A DNA stretch of 64,000 bases from Deltaproteobacteria bacterium (GTDB lineage Bacteria; Desulfobacterota; Desulfobulbia; Desulfobulbales; Desulfurivibrionaceae): positions 1 through 64,000 of the forward strand of contig JAPLJH010000078.1 in NCBI GenBank assembly GCA_026388695.1, written 5' to 3'. Of this stretch, positions 41,068-52,709 are shown piece after piece. Made by a program: the position numbers and the translations under genes. Every line of letters starts with the position of its first letter. Position 1 is the first letter of the stretch. Below the pieces are notes generated by a model. The model worked only from the letters and a program-made list of their open reading frames with translations. It searched no databases and was not told the DNA's origin.

Positions 41068-42063
41068 CTAGAACAGGCTGCTCAGGTTTATGCCCATGGT
41101 GCTCAAGCCCTTTTGCACAGCTTTCAGACCGGCAAAGAGGAGAATGACGATAACCATCCAGCGGATAAAGGTCGGCTTGGCAACTTTGAGCAAGCGAACC
41201 CCAACAAACGAACCCAGCATGATGCCGATGAGCGAAGGCACAACGATCATGGGAATCAAGCAGCCCTTGTTCAGGTAAATCCAGGCGGCGGAGGTATCGG
41301 TGATGGAGAGCAGGAACTTGGAGGTGGCCACGCTGATCTTGAGCGGCGCGCCCATCATCAGATTCAACACCGGCACGTTGGCCCAACCGGCACCCAGACC
41401 GAACATACCGGCCATGAAACCGATGATGATGAAGGTCAGCAGGCCGGGGATGGTACGATGGATCTTCCAGTTGATCTCTTCCTTACTGGTCGGCTCATAA
41501 AAAACACCGGTGATGCGCAGAGCGGTGGAAAGCGCATCCGCCTGGGGAACAACCGGAACCGTTGATTTCTTGGCAGTGAGCATGATGGCCACGATGCCGA
41601 GGATGGTGCCGCCCAAAGCAAGCTGAACAATGTGGGTGGGCAAGGCCAACCCGACCATGGCGCCGATAATGGCCATGGTGGAGGCAATGAGCGCCACCGG
41701 CAGAGCCAGACGCAGACTGGCAAGGTTGGCCTTCAGCAGTCCAGGGCCTGCGGCAAGGGACCCGCACAGAGCGACCAACAGACCGGCGCCGCGGACAAAA
41801 TCAAGGTGAAACGGGAAAAACCCACCGATGATGGGGACGAACAACACCCCGCCGCCAACGCCGCCAAGCACCGCGATGATGCCCATGACAAAGGTGACAA
41901 ACAGCAAAATCACCGGCCATTTCCACCAGCCCGGATCACCGGCAGCCGGAACCTGGGCCATCTCAACCGCTTCGCTTGCCAGAGCCCAAGCCGGGCTCAA
42001 CATGATGGCGCACATGCAGGAGACAAACAGCATCCCCGCCTTTTCCTTAATGTTTCCTTGCAT
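41068..42063 (-). CDS. TauE/SafE-family anion exporter, second copy
   Basis: 331 aa. An N-terminal helix with signal-like cleavage (MLSPAWALA) is followed by the duplicated core: FVMGIIAVLGGVGGGVLFVPIIGGFFPF and IIGFMAGMFGLGAGWANVPVLNLMMG, with about eight helices. It is only distantly like the exporter at 35348. Substrate unknown; sulfite, sulfonate or sulfoacetate export is typical of the family. A GGAGG-type box (AAGGAGGAAACAAGG) precedes the ATG. Confidence 0.87.
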   Translation of the reverse strand: MQGNIKEKAGMLFVSCMCAIMLSPAWALASEAVEMAQVPAAGDPGWWKWPVILLFVTFVMGIIAVLGGVGGGVLFVPIIGGFFPFHLDFVRGAGLLVALCGSLAAGPGLLKANLASLRLALPVALIASTMAIIGAMVGLALPTHIVQLALGGTILGIVAIMLTAKKSTVPVVPQADALSTALRITGVFYEPTSKEEINWKIHRTIPGLLTFIIIGFMAGMFGLGAGWANVPVLNLMMGAPLKISVATSKFLLSITDTSAAWIYLNKGCLIPMIVVPSLIGIMLGSFVGVRLLKVAKPTFIRWMVIVILLFAGLKAVQKGLSTMGINLSSLF

Positions 42064-42374
42064 CCTTGTTTCCTCCTTGTCTTAACCTAAAGCCAAAAAA
42101 GTAAAAAATATGTAAAAAATGAACCAGCACTGTGAACGCGTGTATGCAACCGATGGGTAATCTTCGCTGGACCCGGCAAATCGCCGTTTTTCCTTCCTCC
42201 CTGACGGTGGCTATTTCTAAAAATTTTCGGTATGCTTACTGCTCCCCAAAAGTGCTGTCAAGGAAAAACTGTTCCTCTTTGAAACATGGCTATTGCAATG
42301 TGCATCATTCGTGAAAAATGATGCGCGGGCATTTTTTTTCGCTGCATTGTGCAACATTTCCCCCGGTCCAAATG
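42064..42374. other. Intergenic region upstream of the Nth-XthA fusion
   Basis: AT-rich, no gene seen. A perfect 8-bp inverted repeat (GCATCATT ... AATGATGC, 42302-42324) followed seven nt later by a T-run could be a terminator or operator. It contains the ORF-track start codon of the next gene, which argues for a later start. Confidence 0.4.
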
Positions 42375-43826
42375 ATGCAATTTTCAATACCCGAAGTTTT
42401 GCAAATACTCGCCACAGAAGTCGCGGGATATGCCGTGCCCATTGTCGATCTCATTGCCGTGCAAACCAACGACCCGTACAAGATTCTGGTGGCCACCATA
42501 CTCTCGGCCCGGACCAAGGATGAAACCACGGCCAAGGCTGCGGCGAGGTTGTTTGCGGAAGCGCCCAACCTGGCTGCCCTGGCCAAACTTAACGAAGAGC
42601 GGCTGGCCAAGCTGATCTTCCCTGTGGGCTTTTACAAGAACAAGGCCGGGTTTCTCGCCCGGCTGCCAGAGGTGCTAGCCAGCGAATTCGGCAACCGGAT
42701 TCCCGATGAGGTCGAGGCTCTGACCCGCCTGCCCGGCGTGGGCAGAAAAACCGCCAATCTCGTGGTGGCGGTGGCCTTCAAGAAACCGGCCATCTGCGTG
42801 GACACCCATGTCCACCGGATCATGAACATCTGGGGCTATGTGCAAACCAAGACCCCGCTGGAAACCGAGATGGCGCTGCGGGAAAAGCTACCGCCCCAGT
42901 ACTGGCTGACCATTAACTCCACCCTGGTGGCCTTTGGCCAGGGCACCTGCAAGCCGGTGGCCCCCCACTGCGACCGTTGCGTCATCGCCCAATACTGCCC
43001 GCAGATCGGGGTGAGGCCGAGAAAGATGCCAGGCATAACCAAAAAAACAAACGGAGAGGCCGCCATGCGGAAATTCGTGTCGTGGAATGTCAACGGCCTG
43101 CGGGCCGTGGAGAAAAAGGGTTTTGTCGAGATCATCGCCGACCTGGACGCCGATCTGGTGGCGCTCCAGGAGATCAAAGCCCTGCCGGAGCAGCTTTCGG
43201 AATCGATCCAAAACATCCCCGGCTACACCGCCTACTGGTTCTCCGCCCAAAAAAAAGGCTACGCCGGAGTGGCCACCTACAGCAAGGAGCAGCCCCTCTC
43301 GGTGCTCTACGGCATCGACCACAAGGACCACGATTACGAGGGCCGGGTGCTGACCCTGGAGTTTGCCGACTTCTTCTTCATCAACGCCTACTTCCCCAAC
43401 TCCCAGCACGGCCTGCTGCGCATGGACTACAAACTCAAGTTCAACAACGATCTGCTGGCCTTTGCCCAAACCCTGGCCGCCCAAAAGTCGGTGGTGATCT
43501 GCGGGGATTTCAACGTGGCGCACAAGGAGATCGACCTGACCAACCCTAAGCAGAACGAGAAAAATCCTGGCTACGCCCCCCAGGAACGGGCCTGGATGGA
43601 CCAGTTTATTGCCGCAGGGTTCGTGGACACCTTCCGGATGTTCAATCAGGAACCGGGCCAGTACACCTGGTGGAGCTACCGCTTCGACGCCAGAGCTAGG
43701 AACATCGGGTGGCGGATCGATTATTTCTGTGTGGATGAAAAAAGCAAAAAACGAGTGACCGAGGCTGGCATTTTAAGTGATATAATGGGATCGGACCACT
43801 GCCCGATTCTCCTCGGATTTCGTTAG
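42375..43826 (+). CDS. Endonuclease III - exonuclease III fusion (base-excision repair)
   Basis: 483 aa from ATG 42375; no start has a strong ribosome binding site. Residues 1-220 are a complete Nth: HhH LTRLPGVGRKTANLVV, catalytic Asp in CVDTHVHRI and the full C-x6-C-x2-C-x5-C cluster. Residues 231-483 are a complete XthA: FVSWNVNGLRAVEKKG, VALQEIKALP, VVICGDFNVAH, GSDHCPILLGF. The fusion would remove oxidised pyrimidines and then cleave the AP site in one polypeptide. An internal ATG at 43065, with GGAGAGG eight nt upstream, begins exactly at the XthA domain, so free XthA could also be made. The two halves are in frame with no stop. Confidence 0.92.
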   Translation: MQFSIPEVLQILATEVAGYAVPIVDLIAVQTNDPYKILVATILSARTKDETTAKAAARLFAEAPNLAALAKLNEERLAKLIFPVGFYKNKAGFLARLPEVLASEFGNRIPDEVEALTRLPGVGRKTANLVVAVAFKKPAICVDTHVHRIMNIWGYVQTKTPLETEMALREKLPPQYWLTINSTLVAFGQGTCKPVAPHCDRCVIAQYCPQIGVRPRKMPGITKKTNGEAAMRKFVSWNVNGLRAVEKKGFVEIIADLDADLVALQEIKALPEQLSESIQNIPGYTAYWFSAQKKGYAGVATYSKEQPLSVLYGIDHKDHDYEGRVLTLEFADFFFINAYFPNSQHGLLRMDYKLKFNNDLLAFAQTLAAQKSVVICGDFNVAHKEIDLTNPKQNEKNPGYAPQERAWMDQFIAAGFVDTFRMFNQEPGQYTWWSYRFDARARNIGWRIDYFCVDEKSKKRVTEAGILSDIMGSDHCPILLGFR

Positions 43827-43859
43827 TAGTGCTAAGGACTCTTTAACGCGCACAATGGT

Positions 43860-44354
43860 ATGAGCAATCTCAAAGTGGTGGGAATCGGTGGCTGGGCCGT
43901 CTCCAATAGTCCTGAAGATATATTGCGCACCTATGCCCTTGGCTCCTGTATTGCGCTGATCCTTCACCATCCGAAAACAAATACCATGGGGCTTGTCCAT
44001 ATTGCCCTGCCAGATCCACTTTGCCATGCTGGGAAAAAACACGGGGAAGGCTATTACGCCACTTCAGCAGTCCCTTTGCTGCTGAAGGAAGTTCGTGCCG
44101 TCGCAGACCGTTATGCCGCAGATAATTCGGGGATTGTGGCCAAATTGGTCGGTGGTGCCGCAGTCATAAAATTCAAGGATCCCTTCCACCTGGGAAAAAG
44201 GATTCTCGTAGAAATAGAGAACACCCTTCATCATTTCAATATCCCTGTAGTGAAACAAAATACGGGCGGTACGGTTGCCCGCACCGTATCGATCTATGTT
44301 GGGAGCGGGGCTGTTTTGGTTAACTCGCCGGGTACGCAGGAAAAACCCTTGTAG
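43860..44354 (+). CDS. cheD: Chemoreceptor glutamine deamidase CheD
   Basis: 164 aa. The Cys-His-Thr active site is visible: TYALGSCIAL with the nucleophile, MGLVHIALP with the His, and the later Thr in the NTGGTVARTVS region. CheD deamidates glutamines on methyl-accepting receptors and can bind CheC. The next gene is a receiver protein 23 nt downstream. No ribosome binding site is obvious. No other che genes are in the window apart from the CheW fusion at 7821. Confidence 0.92.
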   Translation: MSNLKVVGIGGWAVSNSPEDILRTYALGSCIALILHHPKTNTMGLVHIALPDPLCHAGKKHGEGYYATSAVPLLLKEVRAVADRYAADNSGIVAKLVGGAAVIKFKDPFHLGKRILVEIENTLHHFNIPVVKQNTGGTVARTVSIYVGSGAVLVNSPGTQEKPL

Positions 44355-44377
44355 TCTGTATGCTGAAGGAGAAAACC

Positions 44378-45097
44378 ATGGTTGAGCCAGTGGACATGAG
44401 TCTCACAATACGCGTGTTGATCGTTGATGATGAACCCACTTCCCGCGAGGTTATTCGACTGGGGCTGGAAAGACAGAACTGCGAAACCATGACCGCCCAT
44501 GACGCGGCCTCGGCCATCGCGCTTTTGCGTGAGCAGCAATTCCATGCCGTGGTGACGGACAAAAACATGCCCGGCACCGAGCATCCTAGGGAAGGGGGCC
44601 TTGATGTCATCAAATTCGCCAAGGAGTCCAATCCCGCCTGTGCCGTTATCATGGTAACCGCCTATACCACGGTGGAATCGGCCATCGAGGCCATGCGCCT
44701 TGGCGCCTTCGATTATTTGGCCAAGCCGGTCAGGCCTGAGCAGATCAAGGCAAAACTCGAACGCATTCTTTCCTATCAGCAGACCTTGAACCCCGCAAAT
44801 ACCATTTCATCCCATAACAGCTTCCGGGCAAAATTCCTCAATATTATCGAGGAGCAGATGGGGGTGAGCCAGTGCCTAGGCGCCGAAACCAAAACCGCGC
44901 TTTTGGAGGTGGTGCAGGATAGTATCGATTCATTTTTTCATGAGCGGCGGGCCTGGGAAAATATCATCCTGGAACAGCGTGATGCCTTGAGTCAAATTGC
45001 TGGCTGGGCTGAGCAGATGAAAGAGACGGCACCGCAGGGGAGTGCAGAAGAGGATTTTCTGGATAAAATTATTAACGAATCCAGCCGGAGGCTGTGA
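44378..45097 (+). CDS. Response regulator with helical C-terminal domain
   Basis: 239 aa; the ATG at 44378 is set by AAGGAG six nt upstream. The receiver (about 8-135) is complete: LIVDDEPTSREV, Asp in AVVTDKNMPGTEHPREGG, Thr in VMVTAYTT, Lys in DYLAKPVRP. The insertion TEHPREGG after the active-site loop is unusual. The remaining 100 residues are alpha-helical (FLNIIEEQMG, EVVQDSIDSFFHERRAWENIILEQRDALSQI) and match no DNA-binding fold. Pairing with cheD suggests a chemotaxis-type output. Confidence 0.85.
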   Translation: MVEPVDMSLTIRVLIVDDEPTSREVIRLGLERQNCETMTAHDAASAIALLREQQFHAVVTDKNMPGTEHPREGGLDVIKFAKESNPACAVIMVTAYTTVESAIEAMRLGAFDYLAKPVRPEQIKAKLERILSYQQTLNPANTISSHNSFRAKFLNIIEEQMGVSQCLGAETKTALLEVVQDSIDSFFHERRAWENIILEQRDALSQIAGWAEQMKETAPQGSAEEDFLDKIINESSRRL

Positions 45098-45240
45098 TGG
45101 GTTCATCCTGACCGGCTTTTGATTGACTTCCCCGCTTTGGTTCAGCATAGGATCCTGAGAGAGACAAGAATCACTAATAATCAATATGCAGATTCTGCCG
45201 AGCACCATCATGGCTAATTCTGCCTAACTCACGGTGCTCT

Positions 45241-45735
45241 ATGACACGCTTCGTATTGTTACTGGCCTTAACCGCACTCGGCCTTTCCTTTCCGCTTGCA
45301 AGCTTGGGCGAATCGTCCCATGATAGCTTTGTTTGCGGTGGGTCGCGAGTTGAAATTTTCAATAGCGACGACCTTGCGAATCCCAACTTCGTCATACAAC
45401 TCTCGCGTGCGAGCAAAAGGCTAAAAGTGCTCTATTCCGCCGAGAAGGAGTACTTGTTTCTCCGTTGTGAATCGAGCCACAACGGACCTGTTCTATTGGT
45501 CAATCACTTCTGTGGCGGCAGTGGTTGCGCGGAAAGCAACTTCGGAATCATTGACCCCCGCCGAATGAAAATCTTGCTTGTTCCAAACAAGTCTTTACAT
45601 GGCAACAATGATCGTGCAGAGAGGGTAATAGGTCACGCTATCAAACCTTTCTCATGTGCGAAGCCTTCTCACACTTCGCAAGGTCGACAAACTAATGGTG
45701 CATATTGTTATAGCTCACCCCTTGAACTGAAATAA
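45241..45735 (+). CDS. Secreted hypothetical protein
   Basis: 164 aa. The signal peptide is clear (MTRFVLLLALTALGLSFPLASLG). Six Cys in the mature part (including VNHFCGGSGCAES) suggest disulfides. Its codon use is more AT-rich than the neighbours and no ribosome binding site is visible, which fits an acquired gene. No family is recognised. A RAYT-like inverted repeat lies directly downstream. Confidence 0.6.
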   Translation: MTRFVLLLALTALGLSFPLASLGESSHDSFVCGGSRVEIFNSDDLANPNFVIQLSRASKRLKVLYSAEKEYLFLRCESSHNGPVLLVNHFCGGSGCAESNFGIIDPRRMKILLVPNKSLHGNNDRAERVIGHAIKPFSCAKPSHTSQGRQTNGAYCYSSPLELK

Positions 45736-45781
45736 CCTGCCGTTCACAAGGAAGCTGCATTCAAGCAAGACGGGAACCCAA

Positions 45782-45843
45782 GGGGTCAGGTTTGACATTT
45801 TGACTTTCGGCGTAATCAAATAACAAAATGTCAAGCCTGACCC
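45782..45843. repeat. RAYT/MITE-like inverted repeat
   Basis: GGGGTCAGGTTTGACATTTTG and CAAAATGTCAAGCCTGACCC form a near-perfect inverted repeat around 20 bp. The GGGTCAGG...CATTTTG pattern is typical of repeats linked to Y1/RAYT transposases in proteobacteria. No transposase is present here. Confidence 0.7.
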
Positions 45844-45867
45844 TGTTTTATGCGAGGTAGATTCACA

Positions 45868-46500
45868 ATGCGTTTTTTAGGAATCGTCGTAGTAACAATG
45901 ATCGCCACAGCCCTAGTCTGCCCAGTTTTTGCTGGACAAACAAAACAGCAAGTTATTCCGGCATCAGTGCAGGCCCAACTTGATGACCATATTAAACAGT
46001 ATATAAGCGGGTACAAGGCGAAAAACTGTGATGATCTTGAGCCCGGCATCGGCTATGGAAGCGAGTATAAAGAGGGCAGAAGGTTCTATTGGGGAGATTT
46101 AGATGGCGACGGCACAGATGATATTGCCGTACTCTATGCCATAGAAGGCTTGTGCTGTGGGAATACTGGCCAGCACTACCTGGCTGTTTTCGTAAACAAA
46201 TCTTCAAAGTTTGAAATTGTAACCGCTAAAATGGTAGGAGGTACAGGCGAGAGAGGGATTCGGTTCAATATGATTAAAAACGGAAAAATACTACTGAACA
46301 CTGATGAATATCTCCCGGATGATCCCATGTGCTGCCCGAGCGGCAAGGGCAGAACTGCGTATATCCTGCAAGGCGGAAAACTGATTGAGAGTGATCGGGT
46401 TGGGGAAAAACCAATTCCTCCCAGAGAGCGTTTCAGGCGGGCATTAAAACAAGCAGAGCCTCTAGTGAGAGAACGCATAAAGACCGAAAACATGCAATAA
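45868..46500 (+). CDS. Secreted hypothetical protein with Ca-binding-like loop
   Basis: 210 aa from MRFLGIV. The signal peptide ends at CPVFAG. The loop [20 protein letters not shown] resembles the DxDxDG calcium loops of FG-GAP or dockerin repeats. Paired Cys ([17 protein letters not shown]) suggest disulfides in the periplasm. The GC content is lower than in flanking genes. It is not visibly linked to the next gene. Function unknown. Confidence 0.65.
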   Translation: MRFLGIVVVTMIATALVCPVFAGQTKQQVIPASVQAQLDDHIKQYISGYKAKNCDDLEPGIGYGSEYKEGRRFYWGDLDGDGTDDIAVLYAIEGLCCGNTGQHYLAVFVNKSSKFEIVTAKMVGGTGERGIRFNMIKNGKILLNTDEYLPDDPMCCPSGKGRTAYILQGGKLIESDRVGEKPIPPRERFRRALKQAEPLVRERIKTENMQ

Positions 46501-46549
46501 TCCGGTGAATATCGCGGCAAACATGGGCCGCATACCAAGGAGGTCCATC

Positions 46550-47161
46550 ATGAAAATCCTCATCGTCTATTACTCAATGTACGGACACATCTACAAAATG
46601 GCACAGGCTGTCGCGGAAGGGGTTCGCTTGGTCGAGGGCGTCGATGTCGATCTGCGGCATGTCCCGGAAACGCTTCCCGAAGCGGTGTTGGAGAAGATGG
46701 GCGCGGTAGCAGCGCAAAAGCAGCAGGCCCAGGTACCCATCTGCACGGTGGAGGAGCTGGGAGCAGCCGACGCGATCATCTTCGGCACCCCCACCCGCTT
46801 TGGCGGCATGTGCGGACAAATGCGGCAGTTCCTTGATGCCACCGGAGGTCTGTGGGTGAGCGGCGCCCTAGTTGGCAAGGCGGGCAGCGTGTTCACCAGT
46901 TCCAATACCCAGCACGGCGGCCAGGAATCCACGATCCTGGGCTTTCACACCACCCTGCTTCATCAGGGCATGGTGATCGTCGGCCTGCCCTACACCTTCC
47001 AGGGGCAGATGACCTCGACTGAAATCACCGGCTGCTCCCCCTATGGCGCCTCCACCATCGCCGGGGGTGACGGCAGCCGTAGCCCAAGTGAGAATGAGCT
47101 TGCAGGCGCACGGTTCCAGGGCCAACACGTTGCCCAGATCGCCAAGAAGCTGGCGGCTTGA
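46550..47161 (+). CDS. wrbA: NAD(P)H:quinone oxidoreductase WrbA
   Basis: 203 aa; AAGGAGG lies seven nt before the ATG at 46550. The FMN-binding flavodoxin motif [39 protein letters not shown] and [13 protein letters not shown] are diagnostic, as is the C-terminal [20 protein letters not shown]. The enzyme reduces quinones by two electrons and protects against oxidative stress. It may share a transcript with birA, 20 nt downstream. Confidence 0.95.
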   Translation: MKILIVYYSMYGHIYKMAQAVAEGVRLVEGVDVDLRHVPETLPEAVLEKMGAVAAQKQQAQVPICTVEELGAADAIIFGTPTRFGGMCGQMRQFLDATGGLWVSGALVGKAGSVFTSSNTQHGGQESTILGFHTTLLHQGMVIVGLPYTFQGQMTSTEITGCSPYGASTIAGGDGSRSPSENELAGARFQGQHVAQIAKKLAA

Positions 47162-47181
47162 GCGGCACAATTCGAGACATA

Positions 47182-47991
47182 ATGCCTGACGATCTCTGGC
47201 AAACCATGATCCGTACCAGCGAGCTTGGCCGTCACCCGGTACAGTTTTTCGACTGCACCGGCTCAACCAACGATCTCGCCTTGGCCCTGAGCGACACCGG
47301 GGCACCGGACGGCACCCTGATCGTGGCCGACAGCCAGAACGCCGGACGGGGTCGCCTGGAGGGCAGACTCTGGCATTCGCCGCCCGGCACCGGCCTCTAT
47401 TTTTCGCTGATCCTGCGTCCGCATCTTGCCCCGGCGGATTTCCCCAAGCTCACCCTGGCCGCAGGCCTTGCCCTGTGCAAGGGGCTGGAAAGCCATGCCC
47501 AGTGCCAGCCTGGGCTGAAATGGCCCAACGATCTTTTCCTGCACGGCAAGAAATGCGGCGGCATCCTAACGGAAACCCAGGCCGTGGCAGGAGCCGGGCA
47601 GACTGCGGTGGTGATCGGCATCGGGCTTAACGTGAACACCCCGGCAGAGACATTTTCCGGGGAGCTGCGCGCCAAGGCCACCTCTTTGCTCGCGGAAACC
47701 GGCACCCCTTACGACCGAGGCCCCCTGCTTGCAACCATTCTCGCCGAGCTGGACCTCGTGGTGGCCCGGCTGGAAAAAGGGGATTTTCCAGACATCCTGG
47801 CCGAATGGCGGCAACGGGATATCCACGCCGGTCTGCAAGTCTCCTGGGTGAACACCCAAGGCCGGATCATCACCGGCATCTCCCTTGGCCCGGACGAAGA
47901 GGGCTTCCTCCACATCCAAGATGCCCAAGGCCAAGTCCATTCCGTTATCTCCGGGGATATCTCCCTGGCGCAGGAAGTAAATCTGCCATGA
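47182..47991 (+). CDS. birA: Biotin--[acetyl-CoA-carboxylase] ligase
   Basis: 269 aa. The catalytic domain is clear: FFDCTGSTNDLAL, the biotinyl-AMP loop SQNAGRGRLEGRLWHSPPGTGLYFSLIL, KWPNDLFLHGKKCGGILTE and GIGLNVN. A small C-terminal SH3-like domain follows. There is no N-terminal HTH, so it is a monofunctional ligase and not a repressor. The start is uncertain: ATG 47182 or TTG 47158, which overlaps the wrbA stop. It overlaps the next gene by four nt. Confidence 0.93.
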   Translation: MPDDLWQTMIRTSELGRHPVQFFDCTGSTNDLALALSDTGAPDGTLIVADSQNAGRGRLEGRLWHSPPGTGLYFSLILRPHLAPADFPKLTLAAGLALCKGLESHAQCQPGLKWPNDLFLHGKKCGGILTETQAVAGAGQTAVVIGIGLNVNTPAETFSGELRAKATSLLAETGTPYDRGPLLATILAELDLVVARLEKGDFPDILAEWRQRDIHAGLQVSWVNTQGRIITGISLGPDEEGFLHIQDAQGQVHSVISGDISLAQEVNLP

Positions 47992-48674
47992 TTCCCCGCC
48001 CGATCCAACACCAGCTGCTGACCACGCTCTATGACACCTTTGCCGATTGGGCAGACACCTTCGCCTTTGTCTGCCGCAAGGGGTGCGCCACCTGCTGCAC
48101 CCGAAGTGTCACCATGACCAGCCTGGAAGGCGAGTGGATCGTGAACTTTTTGGACGAGGCCGGGCGGCGATCCGAGCTGGCTGCGCACGCATTCCAGCCT
48201 GCGACAAACCGGGAGTCACAGTGCACCACCAACGCCTTTGTCGCCGCCCATCTCAGGGGCGAGTCGGTGGAAGAGGCCGAAAATTGGGATATGCGGCCAT
48301 GCCCGTTTCTCAAGGAGGAGAGCTGCTCCATCTACCCGGTTCGTCCCTTTGGCTGCCGACTCTTTGCCTCCCAAGACTCCTGTGCCGTAAGCGGCGTGGC
48401 AGAGATGCCGCCAGGCTATCTTGCCGGGGCAACCGCCCTGCTGCAATACATCGAACATCTGGATAACGGCGGTCGCTGGGGCACCATGGTAGAACTGCTG
48501 ACCGGACTAAACAACGGGCAGGCTGAGAACTATGGGGAACCCGCTGCACCTATTCCCGGCTTCCTCATCGCCCCGGACGAACTCGCCCTTGTCGAGCCGC
48601 TCCTCCATGACCTGCTCGCTCAGGAAGTCAACGGCCAGACCTTTGCCCAGTGGCTTCAGGTCTCACGACCATAG
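47988..48674 (+). CDS. YkgJ-family cysteine cluster protein
   Basis: 228 aa from ATG 47988, translationally coupled to birA (ATGA). The family pattern is present: CRKGCATCCTRSVTMT near the N-terminus, then RPCPFLKEESCSIYPVRPFGCRLF. These Cys groups are thought to bind zinc or an iron-sulfur cluster. The role of the family is poorly known. Cytoplasmic, no signal peptide. A family C repeat follows immediately. Confidence 0.85.
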   Translation: MIPRPIQHQLLTTLYDTFADWADTFAFVCRKGCATCCTRSVTMTSLEGEWIVNFLDEAGRRSELAAHAFQPATNRESQCTTNAFVAAHLRGESVEEAENWDMRPCPFLKEESCSIYPVRPFGCRLFASQDSCAVSGVAEMPPGYLAGATALLQYIEHLDNGGRWGTMVELLTGLNNGQAENYGEPAAPIPGFLIAPDELALVEPLLHDLLAQEVNGQTFAQWLQVSRP

Positions 48675-48706
48675 GCCAAACCCAGGACAGCATGGGGAGA
48701 GAAAAT

Positions 48707-48890
48707 GCCCATTGGCACGCAGCCGAGCACCGCAGAGGCTGCCGAAAAGGGGATTTGCACTGTTTGAGGCGAAGCCGAGTTTGCATAGCCCCGGCAGCAT
48801 CGAGGAGCACAGGGCATCCCGCCAACGGCGGGACAAGGGACAGGGGTGCCTTTTTCTTGTTTCTTCTTTTGGGCAAGCAAAAGAAGAAAG
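48707..48890 (+). repeat. Structured repeat family C, unit 3
   Basis: Begins CCCATTGGCACGC, with GAGGCTGCCG-AAAA-GGGGATTTGC-ACTGTTTGAG-GCGAAGC-CGAGTTT-GCATAGCCCC-GGCAGC-ATCGAGGAGCACAGGGC. It ends with GGGTGCC and a TTTCTTCTTTTG/CAAAAGAAGAAA hairpin. It lies between convergent genes. Small ORFs across it are shadows. Confidence 0.85.
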
Positions 48891-48918
48891 AGAGAACGAT
48901 AGAAAGATTCCCCCAGCA

Positions 48919-48951
48919 ATAAAAAAGGGGCGCCGGAAACCCGGCACCCCT
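48919..48951 (-). terminator. Intrinsic terminator of ahcY
   Basis: On the minus strand GGGGTGCCGGG-TTT-CCGGCGCCCC is followed by TTTTTTATT, 25 nt after the ahcY stop. Confidence 0.9.
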
Positions 48952-48975
48952 GTCACACACACTGTTTCCTAAAAA

Positions 48976-51638
<2,663 letters not shown>

Positions 51639-51752
51639 TCCACGTCCTCATGATTTCGGTGGGGAAAACCAGGCTGCACGGCAGCCATGAAACTAAGTAT
51701 TTTTATTAAAATACAGGAAGTTGTCAAGGAGAATCACGACGAAAGGCTTACT

Positions 51753-52700
51753 TTATCCCGGCAGATAGCCTTTTTCCAAGGCCTTTACCGCGTTGGAGAG
51801 CTCCGCGTTGGCCGGGGCCGAAATCCCCAGTCGCCTGGCCTCTTCCAGCACGGCGCCGTTGATGGCCGCGATTTCGGTTTGCCTCTTCGCCCGCACATCC
51901 TGGAGCATGGAAGAGATATTGCCTGCGGTGGCCTGGCAAACCGCGATGGTCCGGGCCACCGGCTCCGGGGCAATGGCAATCCCCTTGGCCTGGGCAACGC
52001 TGATCGCTTCCAGCACGGCCGCCCGCATCAAGGCAAGCGCCTCGCCATTCTCCAAAAGCGCGCCGTTTTTGCAGTTATGGATAGCGGTGAGGGCATTGAT
52101 CCCCACATTAATCAACAGCTTGTTCCAGACCTGGGCCAAGATGTCGACCTCAACCCGCACCTCCAGACCGGCCACTCGAAAGAGTTCCGCAGCCCCCTGT
52201 AAGGCCAGCTGTGCTTCCGGCGGAGCTTCATCGAGAAACCCGAGGCTGGTTGCACCCGCGCCGCCGAAGCGAACATGGCCCGGCCCCACCAGATGCGCAC
52301 CCAGGGAAGTAACCGCCAGGGCCACGGCACAGGGAAGCTGTGCGCCCAGCAAAACCGGCAGATGACCGATGCCGTTTTGCCAGGCAAGCAGCAGGGTATT
52401 TTTCGTGAGCAAGGGGAGAAGTGAGGGGAGGGTCTGGCCAAGGGCCGGGGATTTGACGCACAGCAAAACCAGGTCCACCGGCCCGATTTTCTGGGCATCG
52501 GCAGTGGCCTGGATCGAAAAATGTTCGATACGACCGGCACGCTCAAGGGTAAGACCCGAGTGCTGGAGCAGGGCAGCCCGTTGGCTGTCATGGTCCAGCA
52601 CCCAGATATCTCCACGTGTCCGACAGAGGGTGGTCGCCAGCAGGCAGCCCAGGGCACCCGGACCGACGATGGCGACCCTCTTGGGGGAAGTGTCCCGCAT
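51753..52700 (-). CDS. Ketopantoate reductase (PanE/ApbA family)
   Basis: 315 aa. The NADP-binding motif VAIVGPGALGCLLA begins the protein. VDLVLLCVKSPA, the catalytic Lys region (AQVWNKLLINVGINALTAI) and the C-terminal helical domain (SSMLQDVRAKRQTEIAAINGAV) match family enzymes that reduce 2-dehydropantoate in pantothenate synthesis. The family also includes other ketoacid reductases, so the symbol is left open. The start is nine nt after the lipoprotein gene on the same strand. Confidence 0.9.
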   Translation of the reverse strand: MRDTSPKRVAIVGPGALGCLLATTLCRTRGDIWVLDHDSQRAALLQHSGLTLERAGRIEHFSIQATADAQKIGPVDLVLLCVKSPALGQTLPSLLPLLTKNTLLLAWQNGIGHLPVLLGAQLPCAVALAVTSLGAHLVGPGHVRFGGAGATSLGFLDEAPPEAQLALQGAAELFRVAGLEVRVEVDILAQVWNKLLINVGINALTAIHNCKNGALLENGEALALMRAAVLEAISVAQAKGIAIAPEPVARTIAVCQATAGNISSMLQDVRAKRQTEIAAINGAVLEEARRLGISAPANAELSNAVKALEKGYLPG

Positions 52701-52709
52701 GAGTTACGG

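Noticed and set aside
51639-51752. Possible SAM or SAH riboswitch before metK
   Set aside because: Only a short GGCTGC/GCAGCC hairpin; no match to SAM-I, SAM-II or SAH consensus.
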